A stretch of 57,500 bases of DNA from contig CP019797.1 in NCBI GenBank assembly GCA_002951995.1, forward strand, positions 1-57,500, given 5' to 3'. Shown here piece after piece: positions 45,821 to 55,607 of this stretch. Source of the DNA: Stenotrophomonas acidaminiphila (GTDB lineage Bacteria > Pseudomonadota > Gammaproteobacteria > Xanthomonadales > Xanthomonadaceae). The stretch's first letter is position 1; the number at the start of each line of letters is the position of its first letter. A program made the position numbers and the translations under genes. Below the pieces are notes generated by a model. The model saw nothing but the letters and a program-made list of their open reading frames with translations, made no database searches and was not told where the DNA came from.

Positions 45821-48736
45821 TCAGAAATCCAGGCTGAGCCGGGCGTAGCTGTAGCGGCCGGGCAGGTCGTACGTGCCCGGGTCGTAGCCGTTGAGCGTGC
45901 AGCTCAGGCAGATCGGCGGGTTCTTGTCGAACACGTTGTTGACGCCCACGGTGATCTTCAGCCCCTTCATCCACGCATCGGTGCGCCAGCTGACCTGCGC
46001 ATCGTGCAGGGTGGTGGCGCCCAGCCAGTGCAGGTCGGCCGCGCTGTCGGTGCAGATCGGGAAGCCGTTGGCGCCGGCGCAGCTTTCGCGCAGGCGGTCG
46101 ACGTAGCGCAGCGACCAGCTCGCGTTCCAGTTGCGGTAGTCCCAGTTGGCGGTCAGGTTGGAGGTCCATTCCGGGATCGAGCTGTCGTTGACCTCCACCC
46201 CGGGACGCTTGGGTTCGGCCTGCCCGGACTCGTTGACTAGCTCGTAGCGGGTGACCCAGGTGGCCTTCCAGTCCAGGCCCAGCTGCCCCCAGCCGGTTTC
46301 CGGCAGCAGCCAGTGCGCGCTGAAGTCCCAGCCGCTGGTGTTGATCGTGCCCAGGTTGGCGAGGATGTCCTCGAAACGCACGATCTGCCCGCGTTCGTTG
46401 CGGGTGTAGCTGGCGCAGGCCACCGCGTCGCGGCTGTCGATGCAGCGGTTGAGGATCGCCTGTGCGTCCGGTGCCTGGATCGCGCCGTCGATGGTGTGGC
46501 GGTAGAAGGTCACACCCAGGTCCAGCTTGCTGGCCCAGCCGCTGTCCTCGGCCCAGCCCGGGCTCCACACTGCGCCGGCCATGAACGAACGGCTCTTCTC
46601 CGGCTGCAGGTCGCGGTTGCCGGAGGTGACCACCGAGATCTGCGGGTTGACCTGCTCGTAACCGGGCGGCACGCCATCGGCCACGCACTTGGGGGTGGTG
46701 GACGCGGCGTTGTTGCACGGGTCCACCAGGGTGGCGTCGAAGCGGCTCAGGGTGCCGTACAACTCGCCGATGGACGGTGCGCGGAAGCCCTGCGCGAAGG
46801 ACATGCGCAGCAGCAGTTCATCGGCCGGCTGCCAGCGCAGCCCGATCTTGCCGGTGCCGGTGCCGCCGAAGGTGGAATAGTCCGAATAACGGCCGGCCAC
46901 GCTCAGGTCCACGCTCTTGCCCCAGAAGCCGCCGCGCGCCAGCGGCACGTCGAATTCGGCATAGGCTTCCTTCACCGAATAGCTGCCGATGGTGACGCCC
47001 GACGGCACGCCGTTGTATTCACCGGCCACGGTGATCGGGTCGGGGTAGTACTCGCCCTTGTAGCGGCGCCATTCGGCACCGGCGGCGAAGGACAGCGGCC
47101 CGGCCCACAGGTCGGCCAGTTCGCCGGTGATGTTGGCCGAGGCCTGGCTCAGGGTGTTCTTGCTGCGGTCGCGCACCACCGGCGAGATCCACGCCAGCAT
47201 GTCCGCGGTGATGGTGCCGGGGCCGCCGAAGATGTTCAGCGGCACGCAGCCGGCGATGGCCGCGCACGCCGCCGGGTCGCTCAGCGCCTGGTTGATGTGC
47301 TTGATGTTGTAGCTGCCGGTGTTGGTCTGGGTGGCCTTGCTCTGGCTGGACATGGCGTTGATGTCCCAGCTCCACGGCCGGCCGTTGACCTCGAAGCTGC
47401 CGTCCAGCCCACCGGCGGCGTACCAGGTCTTGACGTCCTGCTCGTAGCGGCGCGGCCCGCCTTCGACCGGGCGGCGCCCGATCAGGAACAGGTTGGCGTC
47501 CGGGCCGATGGTGGTCAGGTCGAAGCCGAACGGGTTGTAGCGCTGGTTGGCGGGAATCACCAGCCGGGTCTCGGCCCATTCGTTGTACACGCCGGCATCG
47601 GTGCCCAGGAAGATCGGCTCCGGCGCCGCCTGGTTGGCCGACGTGCGCTCGCTGTACAGGCCACGGAACCAGCCGCTGACCGCCGGGGTGAAGTCGAAGC
47701 GCACCTGGCCGAACACCGATTTGCGCTCGTTCGGGGTCAGCAGCAGGTTGTACGGCGCGAAGTTGAAGCGGTTCGCGGTGGTGAACGGAATGAAATTTCC
47801 GGGAAAACCGTTTCCGGCATAGTTGGCGCCATTGGGCAGGGTGATGTTGCAGGTGGCCGAGCCGGGAATCGGATTGCCGTTGTCGTCCTTGGCCAACGGG
47901 CACAGCCCGCCGTAGGTGTTGTTGCCATCGGCTGGCGCGAATACCGACCGCCCTCCGGGCGTGGCCGAGCTGCCGTTGGCCAGCCCGGTGCCCGGCACCG
48001 GCTCGCGTGCCCACAGGTACTCGGCCGAGGAGATTTCCTTCTGCTTGAAATACGACGCGCCGACCACCCACTGCGCGCGGTCGCCGCTGCCGCCGAAGCT
48101 GAAGTCCACGCCGCTGGTGCCGCCACCCTTGAGGTTGTAGTCGCCGTACTGGACCTCGACGCGGCCGCCGTCGACGTTCTTGCGGGTGATGATGTTGACC
48201 ACGCCGGCGATGGCATCGGAACCGTAGATCGACGAGGCGCCGTCCTCCAGCACTTCGATGCGCTCGACCAGCGCCAGCGGAATCGTGTTCAGGTCCACCG
48301 ACGCGCCCACGCCCGAGCCGGAGGATTCATTGACCCAGCGGATGCCGTCCACCAGCACCAGCACGCGCTTGGGGCCGAGGTGGCGCAGGTCCACCGTCGC
48401 CGCGCCGGCACCGACGCCGCCGCCATCGGGCGGGAAGCCGAAGTTGCCGCTGGAATTGAGCTTGGTACTCAACGAGGCGCCACTGGCGGTGAGGTGCTGC
48501 ACCACGTCCGCCACCGAGGTGTAGCCGGTACGGTCGATGGTCTCGCGGGTGAGCACCTGGACCGGCACCTGGGTTTCCAGTTCGGCCTTCTTGATGCGGG
48601 TGCCGGTGACCTGGATCGTGTCCAGGGTGCGGGCGCTGGTGGCTTCCTGTGCGGTGGCGACGGCAGGCAACAGGCACAACAGGGAAAGCTGTATGGCTCT
48701 GGTCAGGCGGTGCGGATGCAGCGATAACGACGTCAT
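45821..48736 (-). CDS. TonB-dependent receptor with a Pro/Gly-rich plug (long type)
   Basis: A 971-residue outer-membrane receptor. A signal peptide (about 1-29) precedes a TonB box ([12 protein letters not shown]), a plug containing [15 protein letters not shown] and [21 protein letters not shown], and a large barrel ending in Phe (YARLSLDF). This is the long group with NIITRKN, common in Xanthomonadaceae; substrate is unknown (peptide, carbohydrate or chelate). AAGGAGCT precedes the ATG. It lies downstream of an SDR and a TSUP permease on the same strand. Confidence 0.9.
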   Translation of the reverse strand: MTSLSLHPHRLTRAIQLSLLCLLPAVATAQEATSARTLDTIQVTGTRIKKAELETQVPVQVLTRETIDRTGYTSVADVVQHLTASGASLSTKLNSSGNFGFPPDGGGVGAGAATVDLRHLGPKRVLVLVDGIRWVNESSGSGVGASVDLNTIPLALVERIEVLEDGASSIYGSDAIAGVVNIITRKNVDGGRVEVQYGDYNLKGGGTSGVDFSFGGSGDRAQWVVGASYFKQKEISSAEYLWAREPVPGTGLANGSSATPGGRSVFAPADGNNTYGGLCPLAKDDNGNPIPGSATCNITLPNGANYAGNGFPGNFIPFTTANRFNFAPYNLLLTPNERKSVFGQVRFDFTPAVSGWFRGLYSERTSANQAAPEPIFLGTDAGVYNEWAETRLVIPANQRYNPFGFDLTTIGPDANLFLIGRRPVEGGPRRYEQDVKTWYAAGGLDGSFEVNGRPWSWDINAMSSQSKATQTNTGSYNIKHINQALSDPAACAAIAGCVPLNIFGGPGTITADMLAWISPVVRDRSKNTLSQASANITGELADLWAGPLSFAAGAEWRRYKGEYYPDPITVAGEYNGVPSGVTIGSYSVKEAYAEFDVPLARGGFWGKSVDLSVAGRYSDYSTFGGTGTGKIGLRWQPADELLLRMSFAQGFRAPSIGELYGTLSRFDATLVDPCNNAASTTPKCVADGVPPGYEQVNPQISVVTSGNRDLQPEKSRSFMAGAVWSPGWAEDSGWASKLDLGVTFYRHTIDGAIQAPDAQAILNRCIDSRDAVACASYTRNERGQIVRFEDILANLGTINTSGWDFSAHWLLPETGWGQLGLDWKATWVTRYELVNESGQAEPKRPGVEVNDSSIPEWTSNLTANWDYRNWNASWSLRYVDRLRESCAGANGFPICTDSAADLHWLGATTLHDAQVSWRTDAWMKGLKITVGVNNVFDKNPPICLSCTLNGYDPGTYDLPGRYSYARLSLDF

Positions 48737-48897
48737 CGGGAAGCTCCTTGGATTGCCGGACTACCTCGCCCGCCACCATGACGGGCGTGGGCGATATGTA
48801 AGCAATTCGTTAGGAGCGGACAAGTGAAGACGCCGTTGGACCCGACGGACGGCAACCGCCGGGCCCCGCGCATGCGGCCACCACCGGCCGCGGCGGC

Positions 48898-49641
48898 TCA
48901 GCGCGCCGAGTAGCCGCCGTCGACCAGGTGGTAGCTGCCGCTGATGAACGACGCCTGCTCGGAAAGCAGGAAGCAGGTCAGCGCCGCCACCTCTTCGGCC
49001 TTGCCCAGGCGCCCGGCGGGGTGCAGCGCGACCAGGCCGTCGTAGGCCGCGCGGTCCATGCCGGCCAGCAGCGGCGTGTCGATGAACCCGGGGCCGACCG
49101 CGTTGATGCGCAGCCCGCGCGCCGAGTACTCCAGCGCCGCAGTCTTGGTCATGCCCACCAGCGCGTGCTTGGCCGCCACGTAGGCGGTGGACCCAGCCCA
49201 GCCGTTGCTGCCCAGGATCGAGGCCATGTTGACGATCGCCCCGCCGCCGCCGGCCAGCATCGCGGCGATCTCGTACTTCATCGAATAGAACACCCCGTGC
49301 AGGTTCACTCCCAGCACGCGGTGCCATTCCTCCAGCGGGTAGTCGGCGGTGGCCTGGCTGGCGCCGCCGATGCCGGCGTTGTTGACCGCCAGGTGCAGCC
49401 CGCCGTACTCGGCCACGGTGGCGTCCACCAGTTGCCGCACCGCGTCGGCGTCGCTGATGTCCAGCTGGCGCGCACGGGCGCGGGCGCCGATGCTCGCGGT
49501 CACCCGCTCGGCGGCGTCGCGGTGGAGGTCGGCGACGACGACCTGCGCGCCGCCGGCGGCCAGCTGCCGGGCGACGGCCTCGCCGATGCCCGAGGCGGCG
49601 CCGGTGACCAGCGCGACCTTGCCGGAAAAATCCAGTTGCAT
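48898..49641 (-). CDS. SDR-family NAD(P)-dependent oxidoreductase
   Basis: A 247-residue classical short-chain dehydrogenase. Cofactor motif TGAASGIG is at 13-20, NNAG near 87-90, and the catalytic Ser/YVAAK pair near 140-158. The C-terminus is ISGSYHLVDGGYSAR. Substrate is unknown; such proteins often oxidise sugar alcohols or hydroxysteroids. GGAGA precedes the ATG. It lies between TSUP-permease and receptor genes. Confidence 0.88.
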   Translation of the reverse strand: MQLDFSGKVALVTGAASGIGEAVARQLAAGGAQVVVADLHRDAAERVTASIGARARARQLDISDADAVRQLVDATVAEYGGLHLAVNNAGIGGASQATADYPLEEWHRVLGVNLHGVFYSMKYEIAAMLAGGGGAIVNMASILGSNGWAGSTAYVAAKHALVGMTKTAALEYSARGLRINAVGPGFIDTPLLAGMDRAAYDGLVALHPAGRLGKAEEVAALTCFLLSEQASFISGSYHLVDGGYSAR

Positions 49642-49739
49642 GGGGGGTCTCCGGGCGGCCGGGGAGGGCCGCCATCACCCCATCATCCACATCCGCCCGT
49701 GGTGGTGGCATCGGCTGCGGTCCGGCCGTTCTGCTGCGT

Positions 49740-50516
49740 TCAGCCGGCGAACGTGTCCCACGCCATGCGCGCGATCAGCACCACCACCAGCAACAGGAAC
49801 AGTTTGCGGATCAGCGGCGTGCCACCGCGCAGCGCCAGCCGGGTGCCGGTCACCGAACCGGCGACGTTGGCCGCCGCCATCGGCACCGCGAAGGCCAGCA
49901 GCACGTTGCCGCTGGGCACGAAGAACGACAGCGCGGCCACGTTGGTGGCCAGGTTGACCACCTTGGAGGCGGCCGACGCACGCAGGAAATCCAGGCCGAA
50001 GAAGCGGATGAACAGGAAGATCAGGAAACTGCCGGTGCCCGGACCGAAAAAGCCGTCGTAAAAGCCGATCACCGCGCCCATCGCCAGCGCGATGCCCAGT
50101 TCGCGGCGGCCGACCTCGCGCGGGCGGTGCAGGGCGCCGAAGTCCTTCTTCGCCAGCGTGTAGCCGAGCATCACGATCAGCAGCGCCAGCACCAGCGGGC
50201 GCACCGCGTCCTTGGCCAGCAGGCTGACCGCGGTGGCGCCGAGGAAGGCGAACACGAACGCGGTCGCCGCGGCCAGCAGCACCGGCCGCCACGGGAACCG
50301 CACCGAACGTGCGTAGCGCCAGGTCGCCGCACCGGTGCCGAACACCGAGCTGAACTTGTTGGTGCCCAGCAGTGCGGCCGGCGTGTGCTGTGGCAGCACC
50401 GTGAACAGGCCCGGCAGCTGGATCAACCCGCCGCCACCGACCGCGGCGTCCACCAGTCCGGCGATGAAGGCGATGGCGAGCAGCCAGGGCAGCTCGGCGG
50501 GCAGGAGTTCCAGCAT
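49740..50516 (-). CDS. TSUP (TauE/SafE) family membrane permease
   Basis: A 258-residue polytopic protein with about eight hydrophobic segments. The family blocks [19 protein letters not shown] near the N-terminus and [15 protein letters not shown] in the middle are typical of the sulfite/organosulfur exporter family TauE/SafE. The exported compound is not predictable. It is divergent from the ychJ-like gene. Confidence 0.9.
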   Translation of the reverse strand: MLELLPAELPWLLAIAFIAGLVDAAVGGGGLIQLPGLFTVLPQHTPAALLGTNKFSSVFGTGAATWRYARSVRFPWRPVLLAAATAFVFAFLGATAVSLLAKDAVRPLVLALLIVMLGYTLAKKDFGALHRPREVGRRELGIALAMGAVIGFYDGFFGPGTGSFLIFLFIRFFGLDFLRASAASKVVNLATNVAALSFFVPSGNVLLAFAVPMAAANVAGSVTGTRLALRGGTPLIRKLFLLLVVVLIARMAWDTFAG

Positions 50517-50596
50517 GGTCGGACCTGAACGGGGGGCGCGACAGCATACGCCGGTGCCGGCTGGCCGCGGCGCTGGCGGGGAGGGAAAATACGCGC

Positions 50597-50992
50597 ATGC
50601 CGATCACCCCGAGCTCCCCTTGTCCCTGCGGCTCCGGCCGCCCCCACGGCCACTGCTGCGCGCGCTGGCATGCCGGCGAGCCCGCGCCGGATGCCGAGGC
50701 GCTGATGCGTTCGCGCTACTGCGCCTACGTCAGCGGAAACCGCGACTACCTGCTGGCCACCTGGCATGCCGATACGCGGCCGCAGGTGCTGTCGCTGGAG
50801 GATGCGCCGGGCCAGCGCACGCAATGGCTGGGCCTGGACGTGAAGCGGCACCGGGTCACCGGCACCGACACCGCCGAGGTGGAGTTCGTCGCCCGCTACC
50901 GCATCGGCGGCGGCAGTGCCGTGCGCCTGGCCGAACACAGCCGCTTCGTGCGCCAGGACGGCCGCTGGTATTACCTGGACGCGCTTGCCTGA
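50597..50992 (+). CDS. YchJ-family protein with SEC-C zinc motif
   Basis: A 131-residue protein. The N-terminal SEC-C-like zinc motif uses Cys9, Cys11, Cys20 and Cys21 ([15 protein letters not shown]). It is followed by an NTF2-like domain ([20 protein letters not shown]). YchJ is conserved but of unknown function. Confidence 0.88.
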   Translation: MPITPSSPCPCGSGRPHGHCCARWHAGEPAPDAEALMRSRYCAYVSGNRDYLLATWHADTRPQVLSLEDAPGQRTQWLGLDVKRHRVTGTDTAEVEFVARYRIGGGSAVRLAEHSRFVRQDGRWYYLDALA

Positions 50993-51046
50993 ACCCCGCC
51001 CGGCGCCGATGACGCCGCGCTAACCGGGCATCGCTAAGCTCGGGGC

Positions 51047-52348
51047 ATGCAGATTTCCAGTGCCGCATTGCTGAAGGCGTCCAGCGCTGCGACAACGCCG
51101 CCCACGCTGGCCGAGCGCTACCGCGCCGTGCGCCAGGCCAGCCTGGACCTGGCGGCGCCGCTGTCGGCCGAGGATGCCATGGTGCAGAGCATGGCCGACG
51201 CCAGCCCCGCCAAATGGCACCTGGCGCACACCACCTGGTTCTTCGAGCAGTTCGTGCTCGCCCGCCCGCCCGGTTACCAGCCGCTGCACCCGCAGTGGCA
51301 GGTCCTGTTCAACAGCTACTACCAGAGCGTGGGCCCGGCGCATGCGCGCGCGCAACGCGGGCTGCTGTCGCGGCCGCCGCTGGCGCAGGTGCTGGCGTAC
51401 CGCGCCCGGGTCGACGAGCGCATCGGCCAGTGCCTGCGCGCCGGCAGCCTGGATGACCCGGCGCAACGGCTGCTGTTGCTGGGCCTGCAACACGAGCAGC
51501 AGCACCAGGAACTGCTGCTGACCGACATCAAGCACGCACTGTGGAGCAACCCGCTGCAGCCGGCCTACCGCGACGACCTGCCGGCGCCGCGCGCCGCGCC
51601 GGCAGGCGGGCCCGCGCTGTGGATCGAACGCCCCGAACGCCTCGTCGAGATCGGCGCCCCCGCCTGGCCGGCGCACGCCACCTTCGCCTACGACAACGAG
51701 TCGCCGCGGCACCGCGTGCTGGTCCCGGCGCACGCGCTGGCCGACCGTCCGCTGAGCAACGCCGAATACCGCGCCTTCATCGACGACGGCGGCTACCGCG
51801 ACCCGCTGCTGTGGATGAGCGACGGCTGGGCGCAGCTGCAGGCCGGGCAATGGTGCCGCCCGCTGTACTGGGACCCGGCGCTGGAGCGCGAATACACCCT
51901 GGGCGGCTGGCGCGCGCTGGATCCGGATGCGCCGGTCTGCCACCTCAGCTGGTTCGAAGCCGACGCCTGCGCGCGCTGGGCCGGCGCGCGCCTGCCCACC
52001 GAATTCGAGTGGGAATCCGCGGCTGCGGCGGCGCCGCTGGCCGGCAACTTCGCCGACGCCGGCCTGCTGCACCCGGCTGCCGCCGCGGCCATTGAACCCG
52101 GCATCCCGCGGCAGCTGTTCGGTGATGTCTGGGAATGGACCGGCAGCGCGTATGCCGCCTATCCCGGCTTCCGCGCGCTGCCTGGCAGTGCGGGTGAGTA
52201 CAACGGCAAGTTCATGTGCGGCCAGTTCGTGCTGCGCGGCGGCAGCTGCGCCACGCCGGCCGGACACGTGCGTGCCAGTTACCGCAACTTCTTCCCGCCG
52301 TCGGCACGCTGGCAGTTCGCCGGCCTGCGCCTGGCCAGGGACCTCTGA
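51047..52348 (+). CDS. egtB: Ergothioneine biosynthesis protein EgtB
   Basis: EgtB is a non-heme iron sulfoxide synthase that joins trimethylhistidine (hercynine) with cysteine or gamma-glutamylcysteine. The 433-residue protein has an N-terminal DinB-like domain with iron ligands His61 (HTTWFFE), His149 and His153 (QHEQQHQE). The C-terminal FGE-sulfatase domain ends in CATPAGHVRASYRNFF. Its stop lies 1 bp before egtD, completing the two-gene core of ergothioneine synthesis. Confidence 0.92.
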   Translation: MQISSAALLKASSAATTPPTLAERYRAVRQASLDLAAPLSAEDAMVQSMADASPAKWHLAHTTWFFEQFVLARPPGYQPLHPQWQVLFNSYYQSVGPAHARAQRGLLSRPPLAQVLAYRARVDERIGQCLRAGSLDDPAQRLLLLGLQHEQQHQELLLTDIKHALWSNPLQPAYRDDLPAPRAAPAGGPALWIERPERLVEIGAPAWPAHATFAYDNESPRHRVLVPAHALADRPLSNAEYRAFIDDGGYRDPLLWMSDGWAQLQAGQWCRPLYWDPALEREYTLGGWRALDPDAPVCHLSWFEADACARWAGARLPTEFEWESAAAAAPLAGNFADAGLLHPAAAAAIEPGIPRQLFGDVWEWTGSAYAAYPGFRALPGSAGEYNGKFMCGQFVLRGGSCATPAGHVRASYRNFFPPSARWQFAGLRLARDL

Positions 52349-52349
52349 A

Positions 52350-53324
52350 ATGGGCAGTGCCGATCCGTTGCTGGAGGGGTTGCTGGACCACCGTCCCGAC
52401 CGGGCCACCATCACCGCCGACGTGCTCGCCGGGCTGTCGGCGCGGCCGCGCGCGCTGCCCTCCAAGTATTTCTACGATGCGCGCGGCTCGGCGCTGTTCG
52501 AGTGCATCACCCGGCAGCCGGAGTACTACCTCACCCGGGCCGAGCTGGACCTGCTGCCGCGGGTACTGCCGCAGATCGCCGCGCATGCGGGGCCGCGGGT
52601 GCGGGTGGTGGAGTACGGCAGCGGCAGCGGCCGCAAGACCCGGCTGCTGCTGCAGGCACTGGAAGACGTGGTGGCCTATACCCCGGTGGAGATCTCGCGC
52701 ACCGCGCTGCTGGACAGCGTCCGCGCGCTGGCGGTGGACTTTCCCGCCATCGAGATGCTGCCGGTCTGCGCCGACTTCACCGCGCTGCCCGCGCTGCCGC
52801 CCCCACGCCGCGCGGCGCGGCGCACGCTGCTGTTCTTCCCCGGCTCGACCCTGGGCAATTTCACCGAAGCGGCGGCGGTGTCGATCCTGCATGGCATGCG
52901 CCAGGCGATGGGGCCGGAAGGGCTGGCATTGATCGGCATCGACCTGGACAAGGACCCCGCGCTCATCGAGGCCGCCTACAACGATGCCGCCGGGGTCACC
53001 GCCGACTTCACCCTCAACCTGCTGGTGCGGCTGAACCGCGAGATCGGCAGCGACTTCGACTTGGCCGGCTTCGCCCATCGCGCGCGCTACGTGGTGCCAT
53101 GGCGCCGCATCGAAACCTCGCTGGTCAGCTGCCGCGCGCAGGTGGTGCACGTGGCCGGGCAGGCTTTTGCTTTCGCGCGCGAGGAAGCCATGCACGTGGA
53201 ATACAGCCACAAGTACGACGACGCGCAGTTCGCGGCGATGACCGCGGCGGCCGGACTGCGGGTGGCCGCGGCCTGGGACGCGCCCGAGCGCATGTTCGGC
53301 CTGCGCCTGCTGCGGCCGGCCTGA
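52350..53324 (+). CDS. egtD: L-histidine N(alpha)-methyltransferase EgtD
   Basis: EgtD methylates histidine three times with SAM to give hercynine, the substrate of EgtB. The 324-residue protein has the SAM-binding VVEYGSGSGRKTRLLL near 84-99, LPSKYFYDARGSALFE near 36-51 and the C-terminal EYSHKYDDAQFAAM typical of the family. The ATG directly follows egtB. Confidence 0.95.
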   Translation: MGSADPLLEGLLDHRPDRATITADVLAGLSARPRALPSKYFYDARGSALFECITRQPEYYLTRAELDLLPRVLPQIAAHAGPRVRVVEYGSGSGRKTRLLLQALEDVVAYTPVEISRTALLDSVRALAVDFPAIEMLPVCADFTALPALPPPRRAARRTLLFFPGSTLGNFTEAAAVSILHGMRQAMGPEGLALIGIDLDKDPALIEAAYNDAAGVTADFTLNLLVRLNREIGSDFDLAGFAHRARYVVPWRRIETSLVSCRAQVVHVAGQAFAFAREEAMHVEYSHKYDDAQFAAMTAAAGLRVAAAWDAPERMFGLRLLRPA

Positions 53325-53389
53325 ACCCCACGGCAGGCGCGGTGCCTCTTATCATCGGGGTCCGTTCCGCGCTGGCAGGGAGCCGTTGC

Positions 53390-55549
53390 ATGAAATCGTT
53401 GCGGGGATTGCCGGCACTGGGCCTGGCCGCCGTGCTTGCCGTCGCGCCGCAGGCGCATGCCGCCATCGCCGACTTCGGCAGCTGCGGCGCGGGCCTGCGT
53501 GCCGCGGCGCAGGCCCAGGGCATGGCCGGCGAACGCTTCGACGCGCTGTTCGTCGAAGTCACGCCGGACCTGGGCGTGCTGGCGCTGCTTGATGCCCAAC
53601 CCGAATTCACCACCCCGATCTGGGACTACCTCGCCGCGCTGGTGGATGCACAGCGCGTGGCCGACGGCCGCACCATGCTCGACACGCATCGCGCACTGCT
53701 GGAGCGGATCGCCACCGGGTTCGGCGTCGATCCGGCCACCGTGGTCGCGGTATGGGGCGTGGAGAGCGACTACGGCCGGGTTGCCGGCAAGCGTCCGCTG
53801 CTGCAGTCGCTGGCGACCCTGTCCTGCAACGGGCGCCGCCAGGCGTTCTTCCGCAGCGAACTGCTGGCGCTGCTCCGGCTGATCGACCAGGGCGACCTGG
53901 TCGCCGATGGCCTCACCGGCTCCTGGGCCGGCGCCTTCGGCCAGACCCAGTTCATGCCATCCACCTACGCGCGCATCGCGGTCGACGGCGACGGCGATGG
54001 CCGCCGCGATCTGGTCGCCAGCATCCCCGATGCGCTGGCCTCCACCGCCAACTACCTCAAGCAGTCGGGGTGGCGCAGCGGCCAGCCCTGGGGCATCGAA
54101 GTACGCATTCCCGCCGGTTTCGACGCCGGCATGGCCGGGCGCGGCAAGCGCAGGCCGCTGGCGGCATGGCGCGCGCTGGGCATCACCGCGGTCGACGGGG
54201 GCGCATTGCAGGCCACCGCAATAGCCGACGACAGCCCCGCCGCGCTGCTGCTGCCGGCGGGCAGCGCGGGGCCGGCGCTGCTGGTGTTCCGCAACTACGA
54301 CGCGATCTATTCCTACAACGCGGCCGAGAGCTACGCACTGGCCATCGCCACCCTGGCCGACCGCCTGCGCGGCGGCACGGGACTGCTGGCCGCCTGGCCC
54401 ACCGACGACCCCGGCCTGGGCCGCGCCGAGCGCCGTGAACTGCAGGGCCTGCTGCTCGCGCGTGGCCACGACATCGGCAGCGCCGACGGCATGGTCGGCG
54501 ACGCCACCCGCCGTGCGATCCGCCTCGAACAACAGCGGTTGGGCTGGCAGGATGCCGATGGCCGTGCCGGCAGCCGCATCCTGCAGGCGTTGCGCGAGGC
54601 CACGCAGGCAACCCCCACCGTGTTCCGGCTGCCCGCCGACCATTCGCGGTTCGTCCACTCAGCAATCGTACGGAGCAAGGTTCCGATGAAGGATGTGCAG
54701 GGCCTGGCCACAGGCGACTTCAACGGCTTCACCGCCTGGAAGGTGGAAACCCCGTTCTCCACCGCGGCGATCAGCGTATTCGGCGGCCAGCTGCTGTCAT
54801 TCGTGCCCGCGGGCGGCCGCGACGTCCTCTGGCTTTCGCCTGCCGCGAAGCAGCCGCCCACCCCGATCCGTGGCGGCAGCCCGGTGTGCTGGCCGTACTT
54901 CGCCAGGCAGGGGCAGGGCAGCGACGTGCCCTCGCACGGTTTCGTGCGCACCGTGCCATGGGAACTGCGCGATGCCCGGCGCGAGGCCGACGGCACCGTG
55001 CTGCTGACCCTGGCACCGCCGGCGCTGGAAGGCCTGGCGCTGCGCCTGACCATGAACCTGCGCATCGGCCGCACGCTGGAACAGGAACTCATCACCGAGA
55101 ACACCGGCAGCCAGCCGGCGGTCTTCACCCAGGCGCTGCACAACTACTTCAACGTCAGCGATGCGCTCAAGGTCGACGTCGCCGGGCTGGATGGCCTGAC
55201 CTACCTGGACAAGCTCGACGGCGGCAACGCCCATGTCCAGCAGGGCGACTGGAACCTGCGCGACCCGCGCGATCCAGGCCGCAGCGACCGCATCTACACC
55301 CAGGCGCGCGGCCACTACGTGCTGCGCGACCCGGGTTTCGGCCGCAGCATCGACATCACCACCCAAGGCAGCCGTTCCGCCGTTGTCTGGAACGCCGGCG
55401 AAGCGGCCGCCGCGAAGATGGACGACATCGGCGCCGGCTGGCGCAACTACGTGTGCGTCGAAGCCGGCAACGTCGGCCCGGACGTGATCGAACTGGCGCC
55501 GGGCGGCCGCCACACGCTGAGACAGGTATTCGAGGTCCGGCCGCTGTAA
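53390..55549 (+). CDS. Lytic murein transglycosylase B-type enzyme reading in frame into a hexose-6-phosphate mutarotase
   Basis: A 719-residue open frame with two unrelated parts. Residues 1-24 are a signal peptide. An MltB-like SLT_2 domain follows with catalytic Glu125 in VWGVESDYGR and the GAFGQTQFMPSTY block, then a peptidoglycan-binding repeat (about 360-415). Residues 433-719 form a D-hexose-6-phosphate mutarotase (YeaD/aldose epimerase fold), with SHGFVRTVPWE and the late FEV. An enzyme for peptidoglycan in the periplasm and one for cytosolic sugar phosphates make an implausible fusion. A stop codon may have been lost, or a frameshift may have been introduced, near 54600-54686. AGGGAG precedes the ATG. 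Confidence 0.75.
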   Translation: MKSLRGLPALGLAAVLAVAPQAHAAIADFGSCGAGLRAAAQAQGMAGERFDALFVEVTPDLGVLALLDAQPEFTTPIWDYLAALVDAQRVADGRTMLDTHRALLERIATGFGVDPATVVAVWGVESDYGRVAGKRPLLQSLATLSCNGRRQAFFRSELLALLRLIDQGDLVADGLTGSWAGAFGQTQFMPSTYARIAVDGDGDGRRDLVASIPDALASTANYLKQSGWRSGQPWGIEVRIPAGFDAGMAGRGKRRPLAAWRALGITAVDGGALQATAIADDSPAALLLPAGSAGPALLVFRNYDAIYSYNAAESYALAIATLADRLRGGTGLLAAWPTDDPGLGRAERRELQGLLLARGHDIGSADGMVGDATRRAIRLEQQRLGWQDADGRAGSRILQALREATQATPTVFRLPADHSRFVHSAIVRSKVPMKDVQGLATGDFNGFTAWKVETPFSTAAISVFGGQLLSFVPAGGRDVLWLSPAAKQPPTPIRGGSPVCWPYFARQGQGSDVPSHGFVRTVPWELRDARREADGTVLLTLAPPALEGLALRLTMNLRIGRTLEQELITENTGSQPAVFTQALHNYFNVSDALKVDVAGLDGLTYLDKLDGGNAHVQQGDWNLRDPRDPGRSDRIYTQARGHYVLRDPGFGRSIDITTQGSRSAVVWNAGEAAAAKMDDIGAGWRNYVCVEAGNVGPDVIELAPGGRHTLRQVFEVRPL
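54686..55549 (+). CDS. D-hexose-6-phosphate mutarotase (possible separate start)
   Basis: The C-terminal 287 residues of the preceding frame, starting MKDVQGLATGDFNGF, match a full-length stand-alone mutarotase. It would interconvert alpha and beta anomers of glucose 6-phosphate in the cytosol. The ATG at 54686 has only a weak AAGG upstream. A TGA in the +1 frame overlaps this ATG (54686-54689), the arrangement expected if the transglycosylase originally ended there. Confidence 0.6.
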   Translation: MKDVQGLATGDFNGFTAWKVETPFSTAAISVFGGQLLSFVPAGGRDVLWLSPAAKQPPTPIRGGSPVCWPYFARQGQGSDVPSHGFVRTVPWELRDARREADGTVLLTLAPPALEGLALRLTMNLRIGRTLEQELITENTGSQPAVFTQALHNYFNVSDALKVDVAGLDGLTYLDKLDGGNAHVQQGDWNLRDPRDPGRSDRIYTQARGHYVLRDPGFGRSIDITTQGSRSAVVWNAGEAAAAKMDDIGAGWRNYVCVEAGNVGPDVIELAPGGRHTLRQVFEVRPL

Positions 55550-55566
55550 CGCCCTTGCCTTTGAAG

Positions 55567-55587
55567 CCCCTCTCCGCCGGAGAGGGG
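55567..55587. terminator. Hairpin between convergent genes
   Basis: CCCCTCTCC pairs perfectly with GGAGAGGGG around GCC. There is no T-tract. It lies between the mutarotase and the leftward BenE-like gene and may terminate transcription. Confidence 0.45.
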
Positions 55588-55607
55588 TGGGCGAGAGGGC
55601 CGGAACG

